A DNA stretch of 30,304 bases from CAZVXI01 sp964631295 (GTDB lineage Bacteria > Planctomycetota > Phycisphaerae > Phycisphaerales > SM1A02). Shown one piece after another: positions 8,036-16,534 of the stretch; position 1 is the first letter of the stretch; the number at the start of each line of letters is the position of its first letter. A model generated the notes under the pieces. It ran no database searches and was not told the origin of the DNA. It saw nothing but the letters and a program-made list of their open reading frames with translations. The DNA lies in the NCBI GenBank assembly GCA_964631295.1, contig CAZVXI010000021.1, positions 1-30,304 on the forward strand, read 5' to 3'. Both the position numbers and the translations under genes were made by a program.

Positions 8036-9273
8036 GGCGAATACCGATGCAGGGCAATCTCAAGCAGCCGATTACGCATGGCAGTCAGTTCGTCGAAGAT
8101 GCCATCTTCGAGCAGCGATTCCATGAACCGCATCTGTTCCTCCTCGAATCGCCGCTGGAACAGAAGTTGGGAAAGTTGCCGCTGCACTGCCGGGTCGTAC
8201 ACGGGGCGCGGCTCGGGTTGATCAAATTCCGCGACGTGGAGCCACCAGGTACGTGAGCCGACCTCGAACGGGCCGGCCGTGTCACCTTCCTGCAAATCGA
8301 CGACTTTCTCTTTGAGTGCTTCTGACAGTTCGATGTCAGCCATGCCGTTCTTACCGAGCCTGAAGCGGCCGTACTCGCCTGCCTGACGTCCGCCGATTGC
8401 ATCGGCGACTTCGATGAACGACTCGCCGCCACCCTCCAGCCTCCGCGTAACCTCGGCAATCTGCTCGGAATCGTCTTTCGTAGACAGGAAGACTCGCCAA
8501 AGCGTCGCGTGCGCAGGCGGATTAAACTCTTCAAACCGTCGATCATACTCGCGCTGAATATCCCGCCAGGAGATGATGATGCGCGGCGCAATACGTTCCG
8601 CGACGATCTTCCGGATGAGCGTCTCGTCTTTCTTCAACTCCAGATACTGATCAAGCGTGATGCCTTCTTCACTGAGAATTCGTGACCTCGTAATCGATTC
8701 GATCCCACCTCGATCGCTAATCGCCTGCTCTTGGACATCCTTCATGAACGCAAGCAGACCCATCTGCTCACGATCGCTGAGTTCCGATTCGGCTTCCGCC
8801 AAGAACAGTTCGTTCTGAACGATGTTCCGAAGGTGCTCTTCCACGATCTGGCTCGTCAGTTGTTGAAAACGCCGAGGTGTCTCACGTCGCGCGATCGCGA
8901 TCAACCGATCTTCAATATCCGCGAAGAACCGGTCTGCATAGATCGGCCGTCCATTCACCTGCCCGACAAGGCTCTCGACAACGTAATCTGTTTTTGGGGT
9001 TGTGTCGGCCACATCAGAGAGTTGCTCCGGGCCGCGCGATTGCGACCCGCCGGCTCCGAGCACGATCGGCTCAGGTTCGCCATCACTGTTCAGGCTCGAC
9101 TGGTCATCGGCGATCGATGGTTGGAGCGGCGTGGCCGCGAACGAATCCAGCTCGATCTCGCGACTCGCATTCCGATCGGCTGACGTCGTACTGCACCCTG
9201 CACAGACCAGCAATAGAGCGGTGGTCGACGTGAGAATGCAAAGACTCGCCAAATTTTCTGTTCGCTCAAGCAT
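8032..9273 (-). CDS. Parvulin-type peptidyl-prolyl isomerase-like lipoprotein (SurA/PrsA-like)
   Basis: The 413-residue product has an N-terminal hydrophobic segment ending in C-A-G-C (Cys27), a probable though atypical lipobox because position -3 is Cys rather than Leu. A polar linker follows (about 28-95). The helical SurA_N-like chaperone region (about 100-235) begins with the V-N-G-R-P-I-Y-A-D-R-F motif common to these proteins. A PpiC-type domain (about 240-345) contains H-A-T-L-W-R-V-F-L, a G-G-E-S-F-I-E-V-A segment and G-x-x-x-P-F-E-V-G. The likely role is folding or quality control of exported proteins. Catalysis cannot be confirmed by motif alone, and the domain may only bind substrate. 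It shares an upstream intergenic region with the DUF1844 gene. Confidence 0.85.
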   Translation of the reverse strand: MLERTENLASLCILTSTTALLLVCAGCSTTSADRNASREIELDSFAATPLQPSIADDQSSLNSDGEPEPIVLGAGGSQSRGPEQLSDVADTTPKTDYVVESLVGQVNGRPIYADRFFADIEDRLIAIARRETPRRFQQLTSQIVEEHLRNIVQNELFLAEAESELSDREQMGLLAFMKDVQEQAISDRGGIESITRSRILSEEGITLDQYLELKKDETLIRKIVAERIAPRIIISWRDIQREYDRRFEEFNPPAHATLWRVFLSTKDDSEQIAEVTRRLEGGGESFIEVADAIGGRQAGEYGRFRLGKNGMADIELSEALKEKVVDLQEGDTAGPFEVGSRTWWLHVAEFDQPEPRPVYDPAVQRQLSQLLFQRRFEEEQMRFMESLLEDGIFDELTAMRNRLLEIALHRYSP

Positions 9274-9287
9274 CGTCAGGATTGTAT

Positions 9288-9307
9288 CGACTGACAGGCC
9301 CTATACT
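9288..9307 (+). promoter_or_regulatory. Possible promoter for the DUF1844-sdhCA operon
   Basis: A TATACT hexamer at 9302-9307 resembles a sigma-70 -10 box and lies 34 bases before the DUF1844 ATG. It is preceded by CGACTGACAGG (9288-9298) and a 3-base gap. A consensus -35 at the standard spacing is not visible. The same arrangement recurs upstream of uppS at 20710-20728, which is the main reason for marking it. Confidence 0.25.
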
Positions 9308-9341
9308 CCTCTCTTATTCGAACCTCTGGACAGGACTCACA

Positions 9342-9815
9342 ATGACCGCTGACGAACAAGCACCCAAACTGCATATTGACTCCGACTGGAAGGCTCAGGC
9401 CCAAGCTGAGAAGGAACGCCTCGCAGCCGAGGAAGCCAAGCGAACTGAGGATAAGCCCGCCGGCGAAGCCGGTGGAAAACTTCCGGAAGCGTCGTTCCAG
9501 ACACTTGTCGGGCTACTCGCCTCTCAGGCGATCATGGGGCTCGGCGCGATGGCCGACGAGAAGACAGGCTCGGTAGCCGTGGACCTCGAAGGAGCCCGTT
9601 TCAACATTGACCTGCTTGGCGTGTTAGATGAGAAAACCAAGGGGAACCTCGCTGATCAGGAGGCGAACGAACTCACGCAGATCCTGCGGGAACTTCGTGA
9701 TCGCTATGTGTACATCAGCGATCTGGTCGTCAAGCAAATGGCGGCAGACAGCGGCAGTGGTGCGTCCAGAGACAGTCTCCAGCCGAATATTCATACCTCA
9801 GATCTGACCTCCTGA
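9342..9815 (+). CDS. DUF1844 family protein
   Basis: The start at 9342 is supported by AGGA 6 bases upstream; a TTG at 9282 would add 20 residues that look like promoter sequence. The 157-residue protein has an Ala/Glu-rich, charged N-terminal half (about 1-48). The compact conserved DUF1844 core follows, with F-Q-T-L-V-G-L-L-A-S-Q-A and G-L-G-A motifs (about 52-70), then D-L-L-G-V-L-D-E-K-T-K-G-N-L and a C-terminal helix. The family has no assigned function and no catalytic residues that I can point to. It is the first gene of what looks like an operon with sdhC, 18 bases upstream of it, so it may be co-expressed with respiratory complex II. Confidence 0.88.
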   Translation: MTADEQAPKLHIDSDWKAQAQAEKERLAAEEAKRTEDKPAGEAGGKLPEASFQTLVGLLASQAIMGLGAMADEKTGSVAVDLEGARFNIDLLGVLDEKTKGNLADQEANELTQILRELRDRYVYISDLVVKQMAADSGSGASRDSLQPNIHTSDLTS

Positions 9816-9833
9816 TGGATCTTTCGGAAAGCC

Positions 9834-10631
9834 ATGACCGACTTGATACCTCGACCGAACTTGATTGAGCGACATTACTTTCTTTTACGTCGACTGCATT
9901 CACTGTCCGGCGTTGTGCCGATCGGTGCGTTTCTCCTTCCCCATCTTACAACGAACTCGTCCGTTGTCTGGGGCAAGATGCTCAACTCAGCGCACGTAAC
10001 CGGGGAACATGCTCACGCAGGTGTGGAGACGTTCCAGCACGAAGTCGACTTCATCCACTCGCTGCCGGCGCTGATCCTTATCGAGATTTTCGTCCTGTGG
10101 CTTCCAATCGCGTTTCATGCCGGACTCGGCGTTCATTTCGCTCGGACCGGCAAGAGCAATGTGAATCGATATGCCTATCAGGACAACTGGCGTTATACAC
10201 TGCAACGTTGGTCTGGATATGTCGGCGTGCTGTTCATCTTCTATCACCTCGCAACGCTGCGTTGGGGTTGGTCGTGGCTTCCTCTGGCTGGGACATTCGA
10301 TCCTGAAGCAGCGTCGTCGACGACGGCGATTGCAATGCGCGGAGGTGTTGAGGAAGTGACATGGCGTATGTTTGTCGTCAGCGGGCTATATCTGATGTGT
10401 GTGCTGGCACTCGTATACCACTTCGCCAATGGCCTGTGGACCGCAGCGATCACATGGGGTTTGACAGTCACCACCGGCGCGCAGAGACGCTGGGGATACG
10501 TGTGCGGTGTTATAGGAGTGGGGCTTGCGGTGGCTGGTATCACTGCCATTGTCGGCTTTGCCTCGCTGGATATTGAGCAGGCGCGGGCGATCGAAGGACA
10601 GATGCATGCAAGCACGGAGGGCGAGCAATGA
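9834..10631 (+). CDS. sdhC: Succinate dehydrogenase cytochrome b558 subunit (type B)
   Basis: The 265-residue membrane protein has five main hydrophobic helices and the histidine set of di-haem type-B SDH/fumarate reductase cytochromes. His22 (R-L-H-S-L), His37, His94 (F-H-A-G-L-G), His137 (F-Y-H-L-A-T) and His195 (Y-H-F-A-N-G) match the spacing known in the Bacillus subtilis protein. It anchors the flavoprotein and iron-sulphur subunits and passes electrons to menaquinone. An extra hydrophilic stretch rich in His (about residues 50-75) lies between helices 1 and 2. The stop overlaps the sdhA start in ATGA. The ribosome site GGAAA is weak. Confidence 0.95.
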   Translation: MTDLIPRPNLIERHYFLLRRLHSLSGVVPIGAFLLPHLTTNSSVVWGKMLNSAHVTGEHAHAGVETFQHEVDFIHSLPALILIEIFVLWLPIAFHAGLGVHFARTGKSNVNRYAYQDNWRYTLQRWSGYVGVLFIFYHLATLRWGWSWLPLAGTFDPEAASSTTAIAMRGGVEEVTWRMFVVSGLYLMCVLALVYHFANGLWTAAITWGLTVTTGAQRRWGYVCGVIGVGLAVAGITAIVGFASLDIEQARAIEGQMHASTEGEQ

Positions 10632-12592
10632 GCGCAAACGATAACCGACGAGTGATCGTTGTTGGAGGCGGACTCGCCGGCCTGGCAGCGACTGCCCGGA
10701 TCGCAGAGGGTGATCTCCCCGTTGACCTCTTCTCACTGGTTCCAGTCAAGCGGTCGCATTCAGTTTGCGCACAAGGCGGGATAAACGCGTGCAATGAGGT
10801 CGCGCGGCAGCAGGGGTACAGTGAATACATGCACTTCGATGAGACGCTGTATGGCGGGGATTTTCTCCAACATCAGCCGCCGGTTTACGAGATGGCTCAC
10901 TGGGCACCCAAGATCATTAATCTGCTTGATCGCATGGGCGTTCCATTTAATCGCACCGCAGAGAGGCACCGCGACCTGCGTTTGTTTGGCGGGTCACTGT
11001 TTAAGCGGACTCACTTCGCCGGCGCAACGACTGGACAGCAGCTGTTGTACGCACTTGATGAGCAGGTACGCCGACATGAAGCAGCAGGACGCGTCAACAA
11101 ATATGAGTTCTGGGAGTTCCTGTGGCCGATCGTCGATGACGGGGGCGTGTGCCGTGGCATTGTTGCCCAGGATCTCAGAACCATGCAGATCCGGTCATTT
11201 CGCGCTGATGCGGTTGTGATGGCAACCGGCGGGCCGGGCTTAGTCTTTGGGAAGAGTACGAACTCGGTCATGTGCAATGGTGGTGCAGCAAGTCGCTGCT
11301 ATCAGGCCGGTGCGCTGTATGCGAATGGCGAATTCATTCAGGTACATCCAACCGCGATCCCAGGATCAGACAAACTGCGATTGATGAGCGAATCTGCCCG
11401 TGGTGAGGGGGGGCGCGTCTGGGTGCCGCGCAAAAACGGCGACACACGCGACCCACGAGGAATCCCTGTCGAGGAACGATGGTACTTTCTGGAAGAGAAG
11501 TACCCAAAGTACGGAAACCTCGTGCCACGCGATATTGCAAGCCGAGAGATTTTTGACGTCTGTGTCAACCAGAACATGGGCCTCTCCGGCGGGAACATGG
11601 TCTACCTCGATCTCACCCACCTGCCGCGCGAATACCTCGAACAGAAACTCGGAGGGATCATCGATATCTACCGGAAGTTCGTTGGTGATGATCCCTGCGA
11701 GATGCCAATGAAAATATTTCCGGGCGTGCACTACTCGATGGGTGGCCTGTGGACGACATACACACCTGATGATGACTACGAACGAGTTGAATCAGGCGCT
11801 ATTGACATTGAAGATGTGCGTTGCTGGAATCCAGATGAGCGACCACAGGCAGGCATGCTTGCCGGAGCCACCAACTCCATGATGACGAACATCACAGGCT
11901 TGTATGCTTTCGGCGAAGTAAACTACCAATACCACGGAGGCACACGCTTAGGCGCAAATGCCCTGTTGTCGTGCATATTTGACGGGCTCTTCTGTGGGCC
12001 GGGCGTGGTCAACTACGTTCGTGACGAAGTCGAGCGGTCTGCCGCCGAACTCTCTGCGTCGATGTTCGAGGCCGCAGCGAAGGCCGAACAGGCGAAAGTC
12101 GATCAGTTGATGAGCAACGATGGCGGCGAAAACTGCTATCTGATTGGTCGGGAACTTGGCGAAGAAATGACTGCTGCTTCCACTGTCGTCAAAACCGGCC
12201 AGCGTATGACTCAGGCGATGGCAAAACTCGACGAGTTGCAGCAACGCAGCAGCAACATGTCGCTCTCAGATACCGGGATGTGGACGAACCAATGTTTGTC
12301 CTACGCACGTGCCATCCGAGACATGATTACACTTGCGAAGGTAATCGTCGCTGGAGGAATTCAACGCGAGGAGTCACGTGGCTCACACTATCGTACTGAT
12401 TTTCCAGAGCGTGACGATGAGCGGTTCCTGAAGACCACAATCGCTCGGTGTGATCCCGAGAGCGGAAACCCGGTAATCTCGTTCGAAGACGTCTGCACGG
12501 GTCTTGTCAAGCCGCGCGCTCGCACTTATGGCAAAGTCGAAGCTGAGGCGAACTTGCCGCCAGCAGAGAAACAAGAACCGGCGGTGGCATGA
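10628..12592 (+). CDS. sdhA: Succinate dehydrogenase/fumarate reductase flavoprotein subunit
   Basis: The 654-residue length matches type-B flavoproteins. The dinucleotide-binding G-G-G-L-A-G motif lies at residues 13-18. His44 in R-S-H-S-V-C-A-Q-G-G is the expected site of covalent FAD attachment. The catalytic H-P-T-A-I-P and S-E-S-A-R-G-E-G-G stretches and the C-terminal G-G-T-R-L-G-A-N-A-L-L-S-C motif are all present. It oxidises succinate to fumarate at the cytoplasmic side of complex II and hands electrons to SdhB. It is coupled to sdhC by a 4-base overlap and to the methyltransferase downstream by another. The expected sdhB neighbour is missing here and lies about 4 kb away. Confidence 0.97.
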   Translation: MSANDNRRVIVVGGGLAGLAATARIAEGDLPVDLFSLVPVKRSHSVCAQGGINACNEVARQQGYSEYMHFDETLYGGDFLQHQPPVYEMAHWAPKIINLLDRMGVPFNRTAERHRDLRLFGGSLFKRTHFAGATTGQQLLYALDEQVRRHEAAGRVNKYEFWEFLWPIVDDGGVCRGIVAQDLRTMQIRSFRADAVVMATGGPGLVFGKSTNSVMCNGGAASRCYQAGALYANGEFIQVHPTAIPGSDKLRLMSESARGEGGRVWVPRKNGDTRDPRGIPVEERWYFLEEKYPKYGNLVPRDIASREIFDVCVNQNMGLSGGNMVYLDLTHLPREYLEQKLGGIIDIYRKFVGDDPCEMPMKIFPGVHYSMGGLWTTYTPDDDYERVESGAIDIEDVRCWNPDERPQAGMLAGATNSMMTNITGLYAFGEVNYQYHGGTRLGANALLSCIFDGLFCGPGVVNYVRDEVERSAAELSASMFEAAAKAEQAKVDQLMSNDGGENCYLIGRELGEEMTAASTVVKTGQRMTQAMAKLDELQQRSSNMSLSDTGMWTNQCLSYARAIRDMITLAKVIVAGGIQREESRGSHYRTDFPERDDERFLKTTIARCDPESGNPVISFEDVCTGLVKPRARTYGKVEAEANLPPAEKQEPAVA

Positions 12593-13374
12593 CGGAAGTT
12601 TCATCTTTCATCATTCGCAAAATGCCTCCTCACCGGCTGACGGGCAACTTCTCGGAACTCGACAAACAACGTGACTGTTTTCACTTCGATTACGCAGAGC
12701 TACTCAAATCTGACCCCCGGCTTCGTGGCCAAGTTCTGGATGTCGGTTGTGGCGATGACCATCCAGCAGTCACAACGCTTCGAGAGGTTTTGACGAACGC
12801 ATCTCGTGTTGATGGTGTTGATCCACTCGCGTCGATAGCAAATCATCCATATCTCACCTCCCGCTGGTGCGCACCGTTCGAGACTGCAGATATTCCCGAG
12901 AGGGCCTACGACTCCATTTTTACTTTCTGGGTCGTCGAACACATATCCAATCCATTGCTGTTCATGGAACAGTCGGCTCGAGTTCTCAAACCTGGCGGAC
13001 GGGTCTATGCCCTCACTGCGAGTTCGCTTCATCCGTTTGCCTGGATCTCGCGGAGCGTCCAATCGCTCAACCTGAAGGCACGTTGGAGACGCATCAGCCG
13101 TGCAAAGGTGAATGACTACCCAGCGTACTACCGGCTGAACCGACCGGGGCGCATTGCAAAGTTTGCGCAAATAGCGGGATTTACTGAGGTCGAAATCTGG
13201 CGAATCCCCTGTCGTCAGTGGGATATCTATTTTCCTGCTGCACTACGCTTCGCCCCCACGCTGTACGATCGCTTGGTTGGCTGTCAGTTCCAGATCGCTG
13301 CGCAAGTTCTTATGTTCCGCGCGACGATGCCGGGCGAGTGGGCAGACGAGTCCCGTGCTACAGCAGCCACGTGA
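12589..13374 (+). CDS. Class I SAM-dependent methyltransferase
   Basis: The 261-residue protein has the Methyltransf_11-type core: motif I as V-L-D-V-G-C-G at residues 49-55, an acidic D-G-V-D stretch near 75-78, F-W-V-V-E-H-I near 113-119 and V-L-K-P-G-G at 132-137. The substrate cannot be read from sequence. Its ATG lies within the sdhA stop region (ATGA), so it is transcribed with sdhCA. Its last 17 bases overlap the end of the GT-C-like gene on the other strand. That gene belongs to a glycan cassette, so methylation of a glycan or lipid is one guess; a quinone is another, since the gene is co-transcribed with complex II. Confidence 0.85.
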   Translation: MTEVSSFIIRKMPPHRLTGNFSELDKQRDCFHFDYAELLKSDPRLRGQVLDVGCGDDHPAVTTLREVLTNASRVDGVDPLASIANHPYLTSRWCAPFETADIPERAYDSIFTFWVVEHISNPLLFMEQSARVLKPGGRVYALTASSLHPFAWISRSVQSLNLKARWRRISRAKVNDYPAYYRLNRPGRIAKFAQIAGFTEVEIWRIPCRQWDIYFPAALRFAPTLYDRLVGCQFQIAAQVLMFRATMPGEWADESRATAAT

Positions 13375-14701
13375 ATGTGAACACTCCCGCAATACCCAGC
13401 AGACCGGCATATTGCATCCACATAAGCCAGCGCGGAAGTTGATTCGTCCATACGATCGGCAACAGGAACGCCCAGGCGAGCGGATAGCGATCGTAGACGA
13501 CTGATCCGGTGAGCAGGTATAGCAGCCAACCGCACAACAGCGCCCAGAAGCACAGACGGCATACGAGCCCGACCATTGAGTCAACTTTGCGATTGAAGGC
13601 CACAGCACCGAGGCCACCGAGACCACCCAATCCAATTGCCATGAATGCACCAACCAATGCGGTTGCGAATATCGTTTCATCGCCAGCAACTCGTCGGACA
13701 AACGTCGCGACGATGCCCTGAAATCTCAGTACCTCGTGATCAAGCAGCGGAAGCCTCTGTGTGAGGTCTGGCATCGCCACAATCGAAAGCAGCACTCCGA
13801 TACACAGCCCCAGCGGGCCGACCCACCAGTGCGCAAGACGTTTCCGATAACAGATAACATAGATCAGCATCACTCCGACATATGGCGTCAGGGTCGCTCC
13901 AAGATAAGCAAGACTGTCCGCGCTGATGCCAAGTGAATGTGGCCCCTGAAACTCGGGTGAAACCAATCCACCCCAATGGACCCACAATGGGATTCGACTG
14001 AGTCCTGCCAACAAGCAAGCGCCCCACCATGGCCAACTTCGAACTCGATCACGATTGAGCGCGGTCAGGCAGATCGCGCCTGCCAATGCCACTGCATGAA
14101 CACGATGATGCAGCAGAATCGACATCAGCAATGCCACGATGATTGGCCCGAGAATCCGACTCATGCGCGATGGCTGAGACATACAGTGCACGAATACCGT
14201 CATCATGAGCATCGAGCCAAACACGAATGATGCCTCGCTCATAACAAGTTGGCCGAGAATCGCGTGATATGGAAGCAGAATGTAGCCAAGGCCAAGCAGG
14301 AGATAATCAGGCCCTCGCATTCCGCAACGGGAGGCAATGAGCACCAGTGGGATAAACCCACCGATCAGAAACAGCACAGTTGTCAAGCGAAGCGAATTGA
14401 GGTCGTGCCCGATCGCTTCGTTGATGATCGCGTAGGTCCAGATCAGACCTGGCCCCTTGGTTTCACGGAAATCGATCGCGGTATCGACGGACCAGCCCAA
14501 CTCAATAAGATTGACAATCGGTGCGCTGATGTATTTCTCGTCGTACAGCAGCCCCTTGTCGAGAACAGGCGTTGCGAACCGCAGACCGAGACTGATGATG
14601 AGAACGAGAAGAAAGGCGCCGGCAATCCACCAGATCGGAAAGCGTGCTTGTTCACCATGGCGCGCATGGTCATGCTGCGGATGGGGTGAAGTGCTGTTCA
14701 T
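13358..14701 (-). CDS. Polytopic membrane protein, GT-C glycosyltransferase-like
   Basis: The 447-residue protein has a His-rich cytoplasmic N-terminus (about 1-20) and then about ten or more hydrophobic helices. After the first helix a large loop carries Y-D-E-K-Y (Asp54-Glu55) and later R-E-T-K-G-P-G (80-85). This is the place and style of the acidic catalytic motif in GT-C enzymes such as ArnT and PMT-type transferases that use polyprenyl-phosphate sugars. No specific family is certain. It is the last gene of the three-gene minus-strand cassette; its ATG overlaps the FkbM gene's stop in ATGA. It probably uses the product of the adjacent GT2 enzyme, but that is inference from context. Confidence 0.75.
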   Translation of the reverse strand: MNSTSPHPQHDHARHGEQARFPIWWIAGAFLLVLIISLGLRFATPVLDKGLLYDEKYISAPIVNLIELGWSVDTAIDFRETKGPGLIWTYAIINEAIGHDLNSLRLTTVLFLIGGFIPLVLIASRCGMRGPDYLLLGLGYILLPYHAILGQLVMSEASFVFGSMLMMTVFVHCMSQPSRMSRILGPIIVALLMSILLHHRVHAVALAGAICLTALNRDRVRSWPWWGACLLAGLSRIPLWVHWGGLVSPEFQGPHSLGISADSLAYLGATLTPYVGVMLIYVICYRKRLAHWWVGPLGLCIGVLLSIVAMPDLTQRLPLLDHEVLRFQGIVATFVRRVAGDETIFATALVGAFMAIGLGGLGGLGAVAFNRKVDSMVGLVCRLCFWALLCGWLLYLLTGSVVYDRYPLAWAFLLPIVWTNQLPRWLMWMQYAGLLGIAGVFTFTWLL

Positions 14702-15648
14702 GGCAGTTCTTCCCGAGTCAAAATCAGATCTATCCGACGAGGTCGGGCCTCAAGCGATTGTGAAAGGCTGGTTGGCTCACCAACGGAATTCGGCCACATG
14801 TAACGCCAAGGCCAGTAGTTGTTTGGGACAGAGTATGCTTTGAAGCCTGAGGCAAAGAATGGCTCCAGAACGATCGCCGGTGTCAGCGCCGGGTCGTCCC
14901 ACCAATCGGGCGAGAGCTCCACAATCAGCATGACGTCTGTCGGACAGGATGACAGCATGGGCAGCAGGCCTTGCAAGACAGCAGGCTCGGCACCTTCGAC
15001 GTCGATTTTGATCATCCGGGTCGCTGCGATCTCTTCCGGAGTCAGCAGGTTCGGCAGAGCCATTGCTTGGACTGGGGCGATTGACTTGTCAGGCGCCTGA
15101 CGAGTTCTTGTTCGTCCGCGGTTGTGCGTGAAGCCTCGTTCCAGAAACAACTCTCTGTCTCTGTCTGACACCGCGCAGCAAACCGTTCTGATGTTCGTTG
15201 CGAAACCATTGGAAGCGACGTTTTCGCCAAGGTCTGCATAGCTGGCGGGGTCCGCTTCGATCGCAATCACACGACCAGTCTCACCGACAAGTCGAGAGGC
15301 CAGCAAAGCGTCGAACCCAATGTTCGCACCAACGTCAACGAAGACATCACCTGATCTGATGTGCTGCCGAATCATTGATGCGACGTCTGGCTCCCATGTA
15401 CCGAACGTCGCAATATAGAGTGGGATCATGTCCGGCAGATCGCATACGAGTGAGCAGCCATCGTTGGTTGTTGCTGTGACGCGCAGCGGACCGAACAAGA
15501 CGTACCGAATCCTCAGCAATACGACGATCAGGCCAAAAGGAAACACCATCCAGACGGTGCGCGCAACGCGCCCCAGCGCACTCACCTGCCTCGCCTCGCA
15601 CTGCGCGAGTTTCGTAAGGAACCGCAGACATCGATACACGAACGTCAC
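14698..15648 (-). CDS. FkbM family methyltransferase
   Basis: The 316-residue product starts with GTG, which overlaps the stop of the GT2 gene in GTGA. An N-terminal hydrophobic segment (about 33-53) may anchor it to the membrane. The FkbM core follows: D-V-G-A-N-I-G at residues 105-111 for SAM binding, I-E-A-D at 130-133, and K-I-D-V-E-G-A-E at 214-221, which is diagnostic for the family. FkbM proteins commonly O-methylate polyketides, sugars or lipid-linked glycans. With glycosyltransferases on both sides, a sugar methyltransferase is the likely role. The membrane segment is unusual for this family and supports action at the inner face of the membrane. Confidence 0.88.
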   Translation of the reverse strand: MTFVYRCLRFLTKLAQCEARQVSALGRVARTVWMVFPFGLIVVLLRIRYVLFGPLRVTATTNDGCSLVCDLPDMIPLYIATFGTWEPDVASMIRQHIRSGDVFVDVGANIGFDALLASRLVGETGRVIAIEADPASYADLGENVASNGFATNIRTVCCAVSDRDRELFLERGFTHNRGRTRTRQAPDKSIAPVQAMALPNLLTPEEIAATRMIKIDVEGAEPAVLQGLLPMLSSCPTDVMLIVELSPDWWDDPALTPAIVLEPFFASGFKAYSVPNNYWPWRYMWPNSVGEPTSLSQSLEARPRRIDLILTREELP

Positions 15649-16433
15649 GATAAATGGCTCTCAGCAGCCGCCTGTTTCCGAATCAGCTTGTGGTATCGAA
15701 ACGCGATACCAAGGAGATCAATCCCGACGACAAAGAAGTCCCTGAGCTTGAGTTTCGATCCAGCCACATCGTGCCATACCATCAGCGGGTGCTCGTACAG
15801 CGTCTGCCGAAAACTCCCGAGCCGGCTCGTCGGCCAGGCCGCTCGAAGTCTGGCGACAATTTCCACATCAAAGATCCAGCGCGACCGGAACGGTTCATCA
15901 AATGCGGCTCTCACTTCTTCGGTTACACGGAACAACTTTGCGCCGCACTGCGTGTCATATATGGGCAACCGAAGAACAAGTGCTGCCATCGTGGCAAAGG
16001 CGCGGCCAATGTAGTGGCGCATGAGATTTCGATGAACGTCACGCCCCAGCAAGTTGACACGTGATCCAAAGACTGCCATTGTTTGCGGCCGCTGGGTCAG
16101 CGTTGCTGCAAATCGCTCAATGTCACCAAGTGGCGTCGCGAGATCTGCGTCCCAGAACCCGATGTATGTCGGATCGGACTCGAACCCGGCCATGAACCCG
16201 GCACGAACGGCTTCCGCTTTCCCGCGATTCTGACCCAGCGGCAGCACTTGCATTCGATCTGGCTGCAGGGCGACGAGATGCTCAAGAACGGTGCGAGTGC
16301 TGTCCGTGCTGCCATCATCCACGAACAACAGTCGCACGTTTGAAGCGCCCGCTGAAAACCGCGCAAACGAGTCAATATCGAGCCGGCGAGCCTCGTTGTA
16401 GCACGGAATCACGATGGTTGTCTCTGCCGACAC
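15645..16433 (-). CDS. Glycosyltransferase family 2, dolichyl/polyprenyl-phosphate glucosyltransferase-like
   Basis: I start it at a GTG (16433) with GGAG 8 bases upstream, giving 262 residues, the usual size. The longer frame begins with a TTG at 16559 and would overlap sdhB. The GT-A fold starts at once with I-V-I-P-C-Y-N-E (7-14), then V-D-D-G-S-T-D (38-44), N-R-G-K-A-E-A-V-R-A-G (69-79) and D-A-D (95-97). Later D-T-Q-C-G-A-K-L-F and R-W-I-F-D-V-E segments resemble ALG5-type enzymes that move a hexose from a nucleotide sugar to a polyprenyl phosphate. A C-terminal hydrophobic stretch may touch the membrane. It leads the minus-strand cassette and is divergent from sdhB. Confidence 0.85.
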   Translation of the reverse strand: MSAETTIVIPCYNEARRLDIDSFARFSAGASNVRLLFVDDGSTDSTRTVLEHLVALQPDRMQVLPLGQNRGKAEAVRAGFMAGFESDPTYIGFWDADLATPLGDIERFAATLTQRPQTMAVFGSRVNLLGRDVHRNLMRHYIGRAFATMAALVLRLPIYDTQCGAKLFRVTEEVRAAFDEPFRSRWIFDVEIVARLRAAWPTSRLGSFRQTLYEHPLMVWHDVAGSKLKLRDFFVVGIDLLGIAFRYHKLIRKQAAAESHLS

Positions 16434-16470
16434 TTGTTCCGCTCCAATGAGGAAACGCTCCCGAAACCCG

Positions 16471-16499
16471 ATGACATATCGGCCGAAACAGCATACAGT
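16471..16499 (+). promoter_or_regulatory. Possible sigma-70 promoter for sdhB
   Basis: ATGACA at 16471-16476 and TACAGT at 16494-16499 are separated by 17 bases and resemble -35 and -10 boxes. They lie in the 101-base gap between the divergent GT2 (GTG) and sdhB (ATG) starts, 35 bases before sdhB. A separate promoter is needed if sdhB is no longer in the sdhCA transcript, and these boxes fit. Confidence 0.4.
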
Positions 16500-16534
16500 T
16501 GGAACGGTCTCGCGAGGGAAGCCGGAAACGAAAC

